Assembly: GCA_913057765.1 (NCBI GenBank)
Contig: CAJXPH010000163.1
Span: forward strand, 1 to 6,312
Length of the DNA: 6,312 nt
DNA from: an uncultured Campylobacteraceae bacterium
Lineage (GTDB): Bacteria; Campylobacterota; Campylobacteria; Campylobacterales; Arcobacteraceae
Direction of reading: 5' to 3'
The translations under genes and the position numbers were made by a program. How positions within the stretch are numbered: position 1 is the first letter of the stretch; each line of letters opens with the position of its first letter. This document shows positions 1 to 6,281 of the stretch, in pieces. Below the pieces are notes generated by a model that was not told where the DNA came from, did not search any database, and worked only from the letters and a program-made list of their open reading frames with translations.

Positions 1-42
1 CTATCCTCTTCGTCGGCAGCGTCAGATGTGTATAAGAGACAG
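1..42 (+). other. Synthetic Nextera i5/Read 1 adapter (contamination)
   Basis: Positions 10-42 match the 33-nt Nextera Read 1 transposase adapter exactly: a 14-nt tag at 10-23, then the 19-bp Tn5 mosaic end AGATGTGTATAAGAGACAG at 24-42. Positions 2-9 read TATCCTCT, which I recall as the standard Nextera i5 index 503, and position 1 fits the last base of the P5 arm. None of this is genomic. Biological sequence begins at about position 43. Confidence 0.98.
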
Positions 43-43
43 A

Positions 44-922
44 TTACCTATTGCACTATATTTAGCTTTTGGATATTTATTCAAAATATTTTTTAAAGAT
101 AATTCAAAAGAACTTGTAGAGTTTGTAATATATTTCTCTCTTCCCGCAATTGTTTTTGCAAAAATATATCCCCTTGAATTAACATATGAAACATTAGAAC
201 TTATATTTATGTTTAATACTATTATATTAGGGAATCTAATTCTTTCTTATTTTGCAGGTAAATTATTCAAGTTAGATAAAAAAACACTTGCTACTTTTAT
301 GATTATTGCAACATTTGGGAATACTTCATTTATAGGTTTATCATATATTGATAGTTTTTATGGGCAAGACTATGTAGTTTATGCACTAATCTACGATTTA
401 TTTGGTTCTTTTTTACTTCTTGTTAGTCTTGGTATGGTTATTATAAATTGGGGAAGTGGTCAACATGTGAACTTTAAGGGTATTGCAAAAAGTGTTTTAT
501 TCTTTCCTCCAATTATTATGTTCTTCGCTACTGTATTAGCAAAATCTTTTGAGGTTCCAGTTTTTATAATGAATACAACAGAAACAATTGGAGCAACATT
601 AGTTCCTATTGCAATGATTGCAATTGGAATGAAGTTAGAATTGAAAAATTTATTCTATAAATTAAAATTAGTTACATCTGCAATCATAATAAAAATGTTA
701 ATTGTTCCTGTCATTGTTCTTATTGCATTTCAAGTTTTTTATAACTTAGATGATACTTGGAGTAAAACTACTATATTAGAAGTAGCAATGCCTCCAATGA
801 CTATGGCAGTTGTATTAGCAATTAAGGGTGGGCTAGATGAAAGACTTGCAATTAATGCATTAGTATTAGGAGTATTAATTTCATTAATTAGTGTAACTGG
901 TTTTTATTATCTTTTAGCCTGA
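44..922 (+). CDS. AEC-family (auxin efflux carrier/malate permease type) transporter, 5'-truncated
   Basis: This is an inner-membrane permease missing its N-terminus. The readable genomic part is about 292 residues, beginning LPIALYLAFGYLF, and most of it is hydrophobic. I estimate about nine or ten membrane segments in two blocks separated by a short polar stretch (NWGSGQHVNFKG), as in AEC proteins. Family-like pieces are FVIYFSLPAIVFAKI near the start, ATFGNTSFIGL, GATLVPIAMIAIGMKL, and AMPPMTMAVVLAIKGGLD near the end. AEC proteins are usually about 300-320 residues, so perhaps 10-20 are lost. An ATG at 26 is in frame, but it lies in the adapter and encodes the artefactual MCIRDR; the true start is off the contig. 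AEC members carry organic acids or similar anions in bacteria, but the substrate cannot be told here. The gene is convergent with the histidine kinase and overlaps it by 16 bp. Confidence 0.85.
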   Translation, partial: LPIALYLAFGYLFKIFFKDNSKELVEFVIYFSLPAIVFAKIYPLELTYETLELIFMFNTIILGNLILSYFAGKLFKLDKKTLATFMIIATFGNTSFIGLSYIDSFYGQDYVVYALIYDLFGSFLLLVSLGMVIINWGSGQHVNFKGIAKSVLFFPPIIMFFATVLAKSFEVPVFIMNTTETIGATLVPIAMIAIGMKLELKNLFYKLKLVTSAIIIKMLIVPVIVLIAFQVFYNLDDTWSKTTILEVAMPPMTMAVVLAIKGGLDERLAINALVLGVLISLISVTGFYYLLA

Positions 923-2292
923 AACTTTAAGATGAACTCAGCACCTTTACATTTTATATTTTTATAAATATATTCTACATTTGAGACTAAAAGTGAGCCA
1001 ACCATGTGCTTTTCAACTATTTCTTTTGTCATATACAACCCCACACCTGTACCTCCAACCTCTTCCTTAGTAGTAAAGTTTTGAAGAAAAATATTATCAA
1101 TTATTTCAACAGGAATCCCAAATGCATTATCTTTTATTTTAACAGTTACAAAATTATCTTCAATTTCAGTATCAATAAATATAAATCTATCATCAGTTAT
1201 AGTTAAGTTATCTAACAATGCATCTTTTGCATTTTGAAGTATATTTAAAATTGCTTGCTTCAATTCATTATCATAACCATAGATACTAATGTCTTCATCA
1301 AAATTTGTAATAAGTTGAATATGATTTTCAGAAAGGGCAGCCTCTGTAATTGAAATACTACTTAAAATGTTTGCAGTCAGGTCAAAATTCTTCTCTGATT
1401 TATCTAATCTATAAAATTCTCTAAAATCATCAATTGTTTGAGATAAATGTTTTGTTGTATCTACAACTTGACGAAGACCTTTTATTGTTTCATCTTCTTT
1501 GTAGTTTCCTAGTTCAATATTAAAACTTAAACCACTTGAAATTGTACTTATTGCACTTAGAGGTTGTCTCCATTGATGAGCAATGTTTCCAATCATTTCT
1601 CCCATTGAAGCTAATTTAGACTGATGAAAAATTATTGCAGACTTTCTTTCACTTTCATTAATCTCTTTTTCTACTCTTGCTTTTAACTTATCATTTGCTA
1701 TTTCAAGTTCACTATTTATTTCTTTTAATTTTGCGATATTATCTTGTGCATTAGCAATCGAAAGGGAAATAAAAGAACTTATCATTGATAATAATTGTTT
1801 ATCTTTTTTGTTATAAACTACTACATCTTCACCATCTTTTTTATTTAAAAGTTGAACCACACCTAAAGTTCTATTATCTATAGGATGAATTAATGGTGCA
1901 GTTATAATAGATTTAGTTCTATAAGAGAATTTTTTATCGAACTCTTTTACACCAAGAAAATTGTACTCTTTAGCTTCGTAGATATCATCGATTATTATAA
2001 TTTTTTTTGTTGTAAAAGATTGTACTGCTAGATATTTTTCTTGCTCACTAAGAGGTAATTTTAAATCTTTTAGTGTATAAAATTGTTTATAGATATTTTC
2101 GTAAGACATTGCATCATTTTGAAAAACATTAAAAGAGAGAGCATCATCTTCATTTATATATATACTTCCAGCTTCAGAATTTAGAATTTCTCTAGCTTGC
2201 TTAAGTATTTCATGAAGAAGGACATCAAGATCGTTTACATTAAATAAACTTATATCATATATATGACATAAATCATCATTATTTTCCATCAT
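907..2292 (-). CDS. Soluble GAF-domain sensor histidine kinase
   Basis: This is a probable two-component sensor kinase that autophosphorylates on histidine. Residues here are numbered from the upstream GTG at 2301. A GAF-type sensory domain covers about 25-190 (EAGSIYI near 43, APLIHPIDNRTLGVVQLLNKKDG at 135-157). A charged coiled-coil linker follows at about 188-222. The phosphoacceptor H-box is LASMGEMIGNIAHQWRQPL with His242. The HATPase domain has the N-box LNILQNAKDAL (Asn357), G1 DNAFGIP (391-397), FTTK (409-412) and G2 GGTGVGL. I see no membrane segment, so it is probably cytoplasmic and senses an internal signal. The HQWRQPL form of the H-box is common in Campylobacterota kinases. The start is uncertain: GTG at 2301, ATG at 2292 and ATG at 2289 are all in frame and none has a good ribosome binding site; I prefer ATG 2292. 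No response regulator is adjacent, so the partner is unknown. Confidence 0.88.
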   Translation of the reverse strand: MMENNDDLCHIYDISLFNVNDLDVLLHEILKQAREILNSEAGSIYINEDDALSFNVFQNDAMSYENIYKQFYTLKDLKLPLSEQEKYLAVQSFTTKKIIIIDDIYEAKEYNFLGVKEFDKKFSYRTKSIITAPLIHPIDNRTLGVVQLLNKKDGEDVVVYNKKDKQLLSMISSFISLSIANAQDNIAKLKEINSELEIANDKLKARVEKEINESERKSAIIFHQSKLASMGEMIGNIAHQWRQPLSAISTISSGLSFNIELGNYKEDETIKGLRQVVDTTKHLSQTIDDFREFYRLDKSEKNFDLTANILSSISITEAALSENHIQLITNFDEDISIYGYDNELKQAILNILQNAKDALLDNLTITDDRFIFIDTEIEDNFVTVKIKDNAFGIPVEIIDNIFLQNFTTKEEVGGTGVGLYMTKEIVEKHMVGSLLVSNVEYIYKNIKCKGAEFILKFQAKR

Positions 2293-2323
2293 AATACACA
2301 CACTTAATAATAAATTTTTGTAT

Positions 2324-2332
2324 ATTATATCA
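2324..2332 (-). promoter_or_regulatory. Possible extended -10 promoter for the histidine kinase
   Basis: On the minus strand this reads TGATATAAT, a perfect TGN-TATAAT extended -10 element, in the 33-42 bp gap between fmt and the kinase. Transcription would start near 2317, leaving a leader of about 25 nt before the ATG at 2292. I find no clear -35 hexamer at the usual spacing, which extended -10 promoters and Campylobacterota sigma-70 promoters often lack. In AT-rich DNA a chance match is possible. Confidence 0.42.
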
Positions 2333-2334
2333 GG

Positions 2335-3255
2335 TTATTTTAAAATTTCTCCCCTAGCTAGCCTTTGTCCTCTAATATAATCAATTGCATTCACTGATTT
2401 TTTAGAAGGTGCTTGTAGAAATGTTATTTTTATAGTACCTTTTAAACATCCAATAACTACTCCTTCATTATCAAAATCAAGGATTTCACCCTCATTATTT
2501 TCTGAAAATATATCAAGTAGTTTAATTTCTTTTAATTTTAAACCTGAGTTTAAAAATACTCCAGGCCAATAAGAATAAGCTTTATATTTTAAATATAAAT
2601 TTTTAGCGGAAGTAAAATCTACTTCACCATGTTCTTTTTTAATTTTTTTACAAAAAGATACTTCTGAATCATTTTGTTTTTTAGGTTTAATATTCTCAAA
2701 ATTATCTAAAGTTGTAATAGTTAACTTTGCAGCAATATCTGATAATTTTGAAAAAGCTTCACTTACTTCCATAAGAGGAGTAATTTTTAAATACTGTAAT
2801 CCTAAAATATCCCCAGAATCAAGTCCTTCTTCCATAAACATAGAAGTCACACCAGTAAATTCATCATCATTTAAAAGTGACTCTTGAATAGGACTAGCCC
2901 CTCTATATTTAGGAAGTAAAGATGCATGAAGATTTATGCATGGAGCAATATCCAAAATCTCTTTAGGTAATATTTGTCCATATGCTGCAACAATGATAAA
3001 ATCAGGAGATAAATCTTCTATTTGTTTTTTTGCATCCTCATTTCCTCTTAATTTTTCAGGTTGAAAAATAGGGAAATTTAGATTATTATCTAAATAGAAT
3101 TGTTTAATATGAGGAGGAGTAATAACTTGTTTTCGACCAAAAGGCTTATCAGGTTGAGTAAAAAGACCTACTATTTCATAAGAACTATTTAAAATCTCTT
3201 CAAATATTTTGGTTGCATAATCTGGCGTTCCCATAAACAGTATTTTTTTACTCAT
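2335..3255 (-). CDS. fmt: Methionyl-tRNA formyltransferase
   Basis: Fmt transfers a formyl group from 10-formyltetrahydrofolate to Met-tRNA(fMet), making the initiator tRNA for bacterial translation; it acts in the cytoplasm. The 306 residues are near the usual 310-315. The N-terminal Rossmann-type domain starts KILFMGTPDYA. The catalytic region shows INLHASLLPKYRGASPIQ with Asn108 and His110, and GVTSMFMEEGLDSGDI with Asp146; these match the known Asn/His/Asp triad. The loop following His110 carries the LLPKYRGA signature. From about residue 205 the C-terminal tRNA-binding domain is present (YKAYSYWPGVF, then IRGQRLARGEIL at the end). The ATG at 3255 is set by an AAAGGA site at 3261-3266, five bases upstream, which overlaps the proB stop codon. 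The 9-bp gap suggests cotranscription and coupled translation with proB. Confidence 0.97.
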   Translation of the reverse strand: MSKKILFMGTPDYATKIFEEILNSSYEIVGLFTQPDKPFGRKQVITPPHIKQFYLDNNLNFPIFQPEKLRGNEDAKKQIEDLSPDFIIVAAYGQILPKEILDIAPCINLHASLLPKYRGASPIQESLLNDDEFTGVTSMFMEEGLDSGDILGLQYLKITPLMEVSEAFSKLSDIAAKLTITTLDNFENIKPKKQNDSEVSFCKKIKKEHGEVDFTSAKNLYLKYKAYSYWPGVFLNSGLKLKEIKLLDIFSENNEGEILDFDNEGVVIGCLKGTIKITFLQAPSKKSVNAIDYIRGQRLARGEILK

Positions 3256-3264
3256 ATAAATCCT

Positions 3265-4029
3265 TTATTTTTTAAATAGCGTACCACTTTTATGATTTCC
3301 ATAAACTAAAAAATCATATGCGTTTGTTAAATCAAAACCTGATGATAAGTACATCATTTTATTTCTTTCAAGTAAAAAGTTGGCAGCTTTTAATTTTGTT
3401 ACAATTCCACCTGTTGCAAACTCTGAGTTTGGAGAATGTTTCATTTGTAATTCTGATTCATCAAAAGACTCGACTACTTTTCTCATCTTCGCATCAGGGT
3501 TTTCATGAGGGTTCAAATCATATAAACCATCAACATCAGATAAGATTGCTAACATATCTGCATCAAAGAAAAATGCAGCGTGTGCAGCTAGTTGATCATT
3601 ATCACCAAAAAGTAATTCCTCATTTGCAAGAACATCATTTTCATTTAATATAGGAACGATATTATTTGCAAGAAGAATTTCCATTACTGATTTAGCATTA
3701 TCAGATCTTTTTCTTGAATCAAAATCTTCTTCAACAAGTAACATTTGAGCACAACTTAATCCAAAGTCTGCAAATCTTTTTTTATAATATTTCATTAAAA
3801 GGGGTTGACCAATTGCAGCTAATGCTTGTCTATTCAAAATCTGCGTTCTATCTAAATCAAGTTTAGTATTTCCTGCTGCAACTGCACCAGAAGATACTAA
3901 TATTACTTCTAAATTTTTTTCTAATTTTAGTTTTGCAATTAAATCAACTAAGTTATTAAGTCTGTCTACTGCAAGAAGGTTATCTTCTCTTAATACAGCA
4001 CTTCCAACTTTTATAACTAATCGTTTCAT
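3265..4029 (-). CDS. proB: Glutamate 5-kinase, short form without PUA domain
   Basis: ProB phosphorylates L-glutamate with ATP to gamma-glutamyl phosphate, the first and feedback-controlled step of proline synthesis. It belongs to the amino acid kinase fold. Visible motifs in order are VIKVGSAVL (Lys7, Gly9, Ser10) for phosphate binding, VSSGAVAAG (45-53), ALAAIGQPLLM, PILNENDVL (Asn129, Asn131, Asp132), LFGDNDQLAAHAA (Asp143, Asp145), LSDVDGLYD (164-171) and ATGGIVTKLKAA (205-216, Lys212) for nucleotide and glutamate contacts. At 254 residues it ends with the kinase domain; the roughly 100-residue C-terminal PUA domain of the E. coli enzyme (367 aa) is absent. I recall short ProB as usual in Campylobacterota, so this is not a truncation. 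The ATG overlaps the obg stop as ATGA, so translation is probably coupled to obg. proA is not in the window. Confidence 0.96.
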   Translation of the reverse strand: MKRLVIKVGSAVLREDNLLAVDRLNNLVDLIAKLKLEKNLEVILVSSGAVAAGNTKLDLDRTQILNRQALAAIGQPLLMKYYKKRFADFGLSCAQMLLVEEDFDSRKRSDNAKSVMEILLANNIVPILNENDVLANEELLFGDNDQLAAHAAFFFDADMLAILSDVDGLYDLNPHENPDAKMRKVVESFDESELQMKHSPNSEFATGGIVTKLKAANFLLERNKMMYLSSGFDLTNAYDFLVYGNHKSGTLFKK

Positions 4030-5120
4030 TTTTTCGTTTGCCCTATTAATTCATATAATGCAAATCTAATTGAATTTGTATTTAAATGAGTTACTGAAGA
4101 AATTGGTAAAACAAAAGATGGTTTACTCGCATCAAATCTAGTGAATGTTAAATCTTGAACATAATAAGGTAATGATTTGTCAAAACCAAATTCATTTGAA
4201 CCTGTAACTTCTAGTCCAATTTCTTCTATGAATGATTTAATATCAGCTTCAATATCTTCACCATAATATGCATCAGTTTTTGTTAATGCAATAGCAAAAT
4301 TTCTTCCACTTAGTTCTTCAGAGAATTTTTTAACTTCTTCTTTTAATACTTTATATTGTTCAATAGTTGTTCTATAATTTGCAATATCAATCATAAATAG
4401 AAGAGTTTTAGTTCTTTCAATATGTCTTAAGAACTCTAATCCTAAACCTCTACCTTCACTTGCCCCATCAATAATTCCAGGGATATCTGCCATAACAAAA
4501 GAGTTATAATCTCCAACTTCAACAACTCCAAGTTTAGGAGTTAAAGTTGTAAATTCATAATTAGCAATTTCTGGTGCTGCGTTTGATGTTGTCGAAATTA
4601 ACGTAGATTTCCCTACATTTGGGTATCCAACAAGTCCAACATCTGCAATAAGTTTAAGTTCTAATCTTATTTTTTGTATTTGTCCAGGAAGTCCTGGTTG
4701 AAAATACGTAGGTCTTTGATTTCTTGAGTTTTTAAAGTGAACATTTCCTAATCCACCTTTTCCACCTTCAAGGAATAATTCTTTTTGACCTTCTACTAAT
4801 AAATCAAATAAAACTTCTCCAGATTCATCATCAATAACTTGTGTTCCTGGAGGTACAACAATTATTAATGGTGATGCAGACTTTCCTGTTTTAGTTCGAC
4901 CTTCACCTTGATTACCATTGTCAGCTTTTACAACTGAACGGCCTTTAAGTGATGATAATGTATCAGTATTGTTATCTACTAAAAAGTAAACATCTCCACC
5001 TTTTCCACCATCTCCACCATCAGGTCCACCTTTAACGACAAACTTTTCTCTTCTAAATGAAGCACAACCTTGTCCACCTTTTCCTGACGATACAGTAAAA
5101 CTAACACTATCTACAAACAC
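4026..5120 (-). CDS. obg: Obg/CgtA GTPase, 50S ribosome maturation
   Basis: Obg is a conserved, usually essential GTPase that binds the 50S subunit during late assembly and links growth to stress and (p)ppGpp. The 364 residues begin with the glycine-rich Obg fold (1-158; KGGPDGGDGGKGGDV at 30-44, EGGKGGLGN at 118-126). The G domain follows: G1 GYPNVGKST (165-173), switch I EFTTLTPKLGVV (189-200) and G3 DIPGIIDGASEGRGLG (212-227). G4 reads TKTD (280-283), not the canonical NKxD, and G5 is probably PISSVT (339-344). The G4-G5 interval is about 55 residues, roughly 30 longer than I recall in E. coli or B. subtilis. No C-terminal OCT/TGS-like domain is present. The start is GTG at 5120, supported by AGGAGA at 5126-5131 and by the usual MFxDSV beginning. 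It is preceded by a terminator-like hairpin and overlaps proB by 4 bp. Confidence 0.97.
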   Translation of the reverse strand: MFVDSVSFTVSSGKGGQGCASFRREKFVVKGGPDGGDGGKGGDVYFLVDNNTDTLSSLKGRSVVKADNGNQGEGRTKTGKSASPLIIVVPPGTQVIDDESGEVLFDLLVEGQKELFLEGGKGGLGNVHFKNSRNQRPTYFQPGLPGQIQKIRLELKLIADVGLVGYPNVGKSTLISTTSNAAPEIANYEFTTLTPKLGVVEVGDYNSFVMADIPGIIDGASEGRGLGLEFLRHIERTKTLLFMIDIANYRTTIEQYKVLKEEVKKFSEELSGRNFAIALTKTDAYYGEDIEADIKSFIEEIGLEVTGSNEFGFDKSLPYYVQDLTFTRFDASKPSFVLPISSVTHLNTNSIRFALYELIGQTKK

Positions 5121-5125
5121 TATTA

Positions 5126-5131
5126 TCTCCT
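5126..5131 (-). promoter_or_regulatory. Ribosome binding site that fixes the obg GTG start
   Basis: AGGAGA on the minus strand lies five bases before the GTG at 5120. No in-frame ATG occurs near it, and the encoded beginning MFVDSV matches what Obg proteins usually start with, so the GTG is the real initiator. Confidence 0.8.
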
Positions 5132-5136
5132 AAAAC

Positions 5137-5171
5137 AAAAAAAGGGTGTAGGCAAAAGCACTACACCCTTT
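5137..5171 (-). terminator. Intrinsic terminator/attenuator between rpmA and obg
   Basis: An 11-bp perfect inverted repeat pairs 5141-5151 (AAAGGGTGTAG on the plus strand) with 5161-5171 (CTACACCCTTT). Two further G-C pairs (5152:5159 and 5153:5158) close an AAAA loop, with 5160 as a single bulged base. On the minus strand the stem runs straight into seven T residues (5143-5137), the form of a Rho-independent terminator for transcripts coming from rpmA. The obg ribosome binding site begins only six bases later, so no promoter fits between them; partial read-through, or a promoter inside rpmA, must supply obg-proB-fmt. Confidence 0.88.
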
Positions 5172-5194
5172 GAGAAATTTAATTAAATTAAAAT

Positions 5195-5449
5195 TTACGA
5201 AGCGTAAACTGATACTTTTTTTCTATTTTTATCTTTTATTTCAAATTTAACTACACCATCAATTAATGCAAAAATTGTGTGGTCTTTTCCGATACCTACG
5301 TTGTTACCAACGTGAACTTTAGTACCTCTTTGTCTGATAATAATATTACCAGCTCTAACTACTTCACCACCAAATTTCTTAACACCTAATCTTCTACCAG
5401 CTGAATCTCTATTATTCTGAGTTGATCCTTGACCTTTCTTATGTGCCAT
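5195..5449 (-). CDS. rpmA: 50S ribosomal protein L27 (bL27)
   Basis: L27 is a small basic protein of the large ribosomal subunit whose flexible N-terminus reaches toward the peptidyl-transferase centre. The 84 residues fit the usual length of about 85. The beginning MAHKKGQGSTQNNRDSAGRRLGVK-type segment and the GGEVVRAGNIIIRQRGTKVHVG core (27-48) are diagnostic, and the tail reads KFEIKDKNRKKVSVY. The N-terminus starts directly at AHKKG, without the cleaved leader found in many Firmicutes. The ATG at 5449 has AGGAG at 5456-5460, five to six bases upstream, which overlaps the TAA of rplU. The 10-bp gap to rplU shows the standard rplU-rpmA pair. Confidence 0.98.
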   Translation of the reverse strand: MAHKKGQGSTQNNRDSAGRRLGVKKFGGEVVRAGNIIIRQRGTKVHVGNNVGIGKDHTIFALIDGVVKFEIKDKNRKKVSVYAS

Positions 5450-5459
5450 TCCGTGCTCC

Positions 5460-5777
5460 TTATGCTGCTATTTTAGTAATTCTAATTTTAGTGAAGCTTG
5501 CTCTGAAACCTCTTTTTAATTTAGAATCTTTTCTTCTTCTTTTTTTGTAAATGATAACTTTTTTAGCTCTATTTACACCAGTTCCATCTAAAACAACTTC
5601 AGCTTCTACTTTAGCAGCAGAAACAGCATCACCAGTTTTTAGCTCACCATCATGTATAGCTAAAACATCTGTAAGTTCAAGAGTTTCTTTAGCAGCTTTA
5701 CCAGTATAATCAATGTCTAAGATATCACCCTCAGTTACTTTATACTGTTTACCACCACACTTAATAATTGCGTACAT
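5460..5777 (-). CDS. rplU: 50S ribosomal protein L21 (bL21)
   Basis: L21 is a structural protein of the large subunit that binds 23S rRNA. The 105 residues are close to the usual 102-104. Diagnostic parts are MYAIIKCGGKQYKVTEGD at the start, with the typical IxxGGKQYKV core, and the basic C-terminal run KVIIYKKRRRKDSKLKRGFR (73-92) followed by FTKIRITKI. The ATG at 5777 has AGAGGA at 5785-5790, seven bases upstream. It is probably the first gene of the rplU-rpmA(-obg-proB-fmt) transcription unit, since a 101-bp gap separates it from ridA. Confidence 0.97.
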   Translation of the reverse strand: MYAIIKCGGKQYKVTEGDILDIDYTGKAAKETLELTDVLAIHDGELKTGDAVSAAKVEAEVVLDGTGVNRAKKVIIYKKRRRKDSKLKRGFRASFTKIRITKIAA

Positions 5778-5834
5778 ATTTCATTCCTCTAATTTATCAA
5801 TCTATTTATTAACTTTTTCTTTTAACGGGACGAA

Positions 5835-5840
5835 ATATTA
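5835..5840 (-). promoter_or_regulatory. Tentative -10 element of the rplU promoter
   Basis: The minus strand reads TAATAT, one change from TATAAT in order of bases, in the 101-bp gap before rplU. It would give a leader of about 50 nt ending in the AGAGGA ribosome binding site. No good -35 is visible. It is the best candidate in the gap, not a firm call; ridA could also be read through into rplU, as I see no terminator hairpin after ridA. Confidence 0.3.
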
Positions 5841-5843
5841 GCT

Positions 5844-5861
5844 AAAGTTAGTTTAAACTTT
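5844..5861. repeat. Small inverted repeat upstream of rplU
   Basis: AAAGTT at 5844-5849 and AACTTT at 5856-5861 are inverted about a 6-bp spacer, and an overlapping perfect 10-bp palindrome AGTTTAAACT sits at 5850-5859. It lies just upstream of the tentative -10, where an operator could sit. The composition is so AT-rich that chance is a fair explanation. Confidence 0.3.
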
Positions 5862-5878
5862 CTTTAAGCCAAAAAATC

Positions 5879-6262
5879 CTAGCAATAATCATATGGTAAC
5901 GCGATAGCATCCATTTCTACGAGAACATTTTTAGGTAAAGTTCTAACTGCAACTGTACTACGTACTGGTTTATGATCTCCGAAAGCTTCTGCATATAAAA
6001 CATTTACTACGCCAAAGTCATCCATATTTTCTAAAAAAATAGTAACTTTTATAACTCTATCCATAGAACTTTGTGCATCGGTAAGTAAGTTTTTTAAGTT
6101 TTCTAAAACTTGTCTTGTTTGTTTTTTTATATCTCTTTCTACTAATTCTCCAGAAGGAGTTAAAGGTATTTGTCCAGAAGTATAAATTAATCCATTTGCT
6201 TTTACAGCTTGAGAGTAAGGTCCAATTGCAGCAGGTGCATTACTTGATTCTATGATTTCCAT
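5879..6262 (-). CDS. ridA: RidA family reactive enamine/imine deaminase
   Basis: RidA (YjgF/YER057c/UK114 family) hydrolyses reactive 2-aminoacrylate-type enamine/imine intermediates made by PLP enzymes such as serine/threonine dehydratase, releasing ammonia and the keto acid; it works as a cytoplasmic trimer. The 127 residues match the family (about 128). Motifs are AAIGPYSQAV (11-20, Tyr16), IYTSGQIPLTPSGEL (26-40), VTIFLENMDDF (73-83), and VRSTVAVRTLPKNVLVEMDAIA (100-121). Arg101 and Glu116 correspond to the active-site Arg105 and Glu120 of the E. coli protein, so this belongs to the catalytically active RidA subgroup. The ATG at 6262 has AGGAA at 6268-6272, five bases upstream, so the gene is complete although the contig ends 20 bp further on. 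It is codirectional with rplU but separated by 101 bp. Confidence 0.95.
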   Translation of the reverse strand: MEIIESSNAPAAIGPYSQAVKANGLIYTSGQIPLTPSGELVERDIKKQTRQVLENLKNLLTDAQSSMDRVIKVTIFLENMDDFGVVNVLYAEAFGDHKPVRSTVAVRTLPKNVLVEMDAIALPYDYC

Positions 6263-6281
6263 ATATTTTCCTATTTAAATT

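Noticed and set aside
1006..1206. A plus-strand open frame of 66 codons.
   Set aside because: It lies wholly inside the histidine kinase on the opposite strand, over its conserved ATPase domain, and has no ribosome binding site or recognisable family.
907..2301. A possible defence or signalling island formed by the kinase and transporter.
   Set aside because: Both are ordinary families, there is no effector, nuclease, regulator or mobile gene, and they are convergent, not one operon.
3318..3653. A plus-strand open frame of 111 codons, rich in His, Gln and Leu.
   Set aside because: It is antisense to the conserved C-terminal half of proB, and its composition is what the reverse complement of such AT-rich coding DNA gives.
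4953..5100. Repeated CCACCTTTTCCACC-like units resembling a short tandem repeat.
   Set aside because: They are the codons of the glycine-rich Obg fold (GGxGG/KGG motifs) read on the opposite strand.
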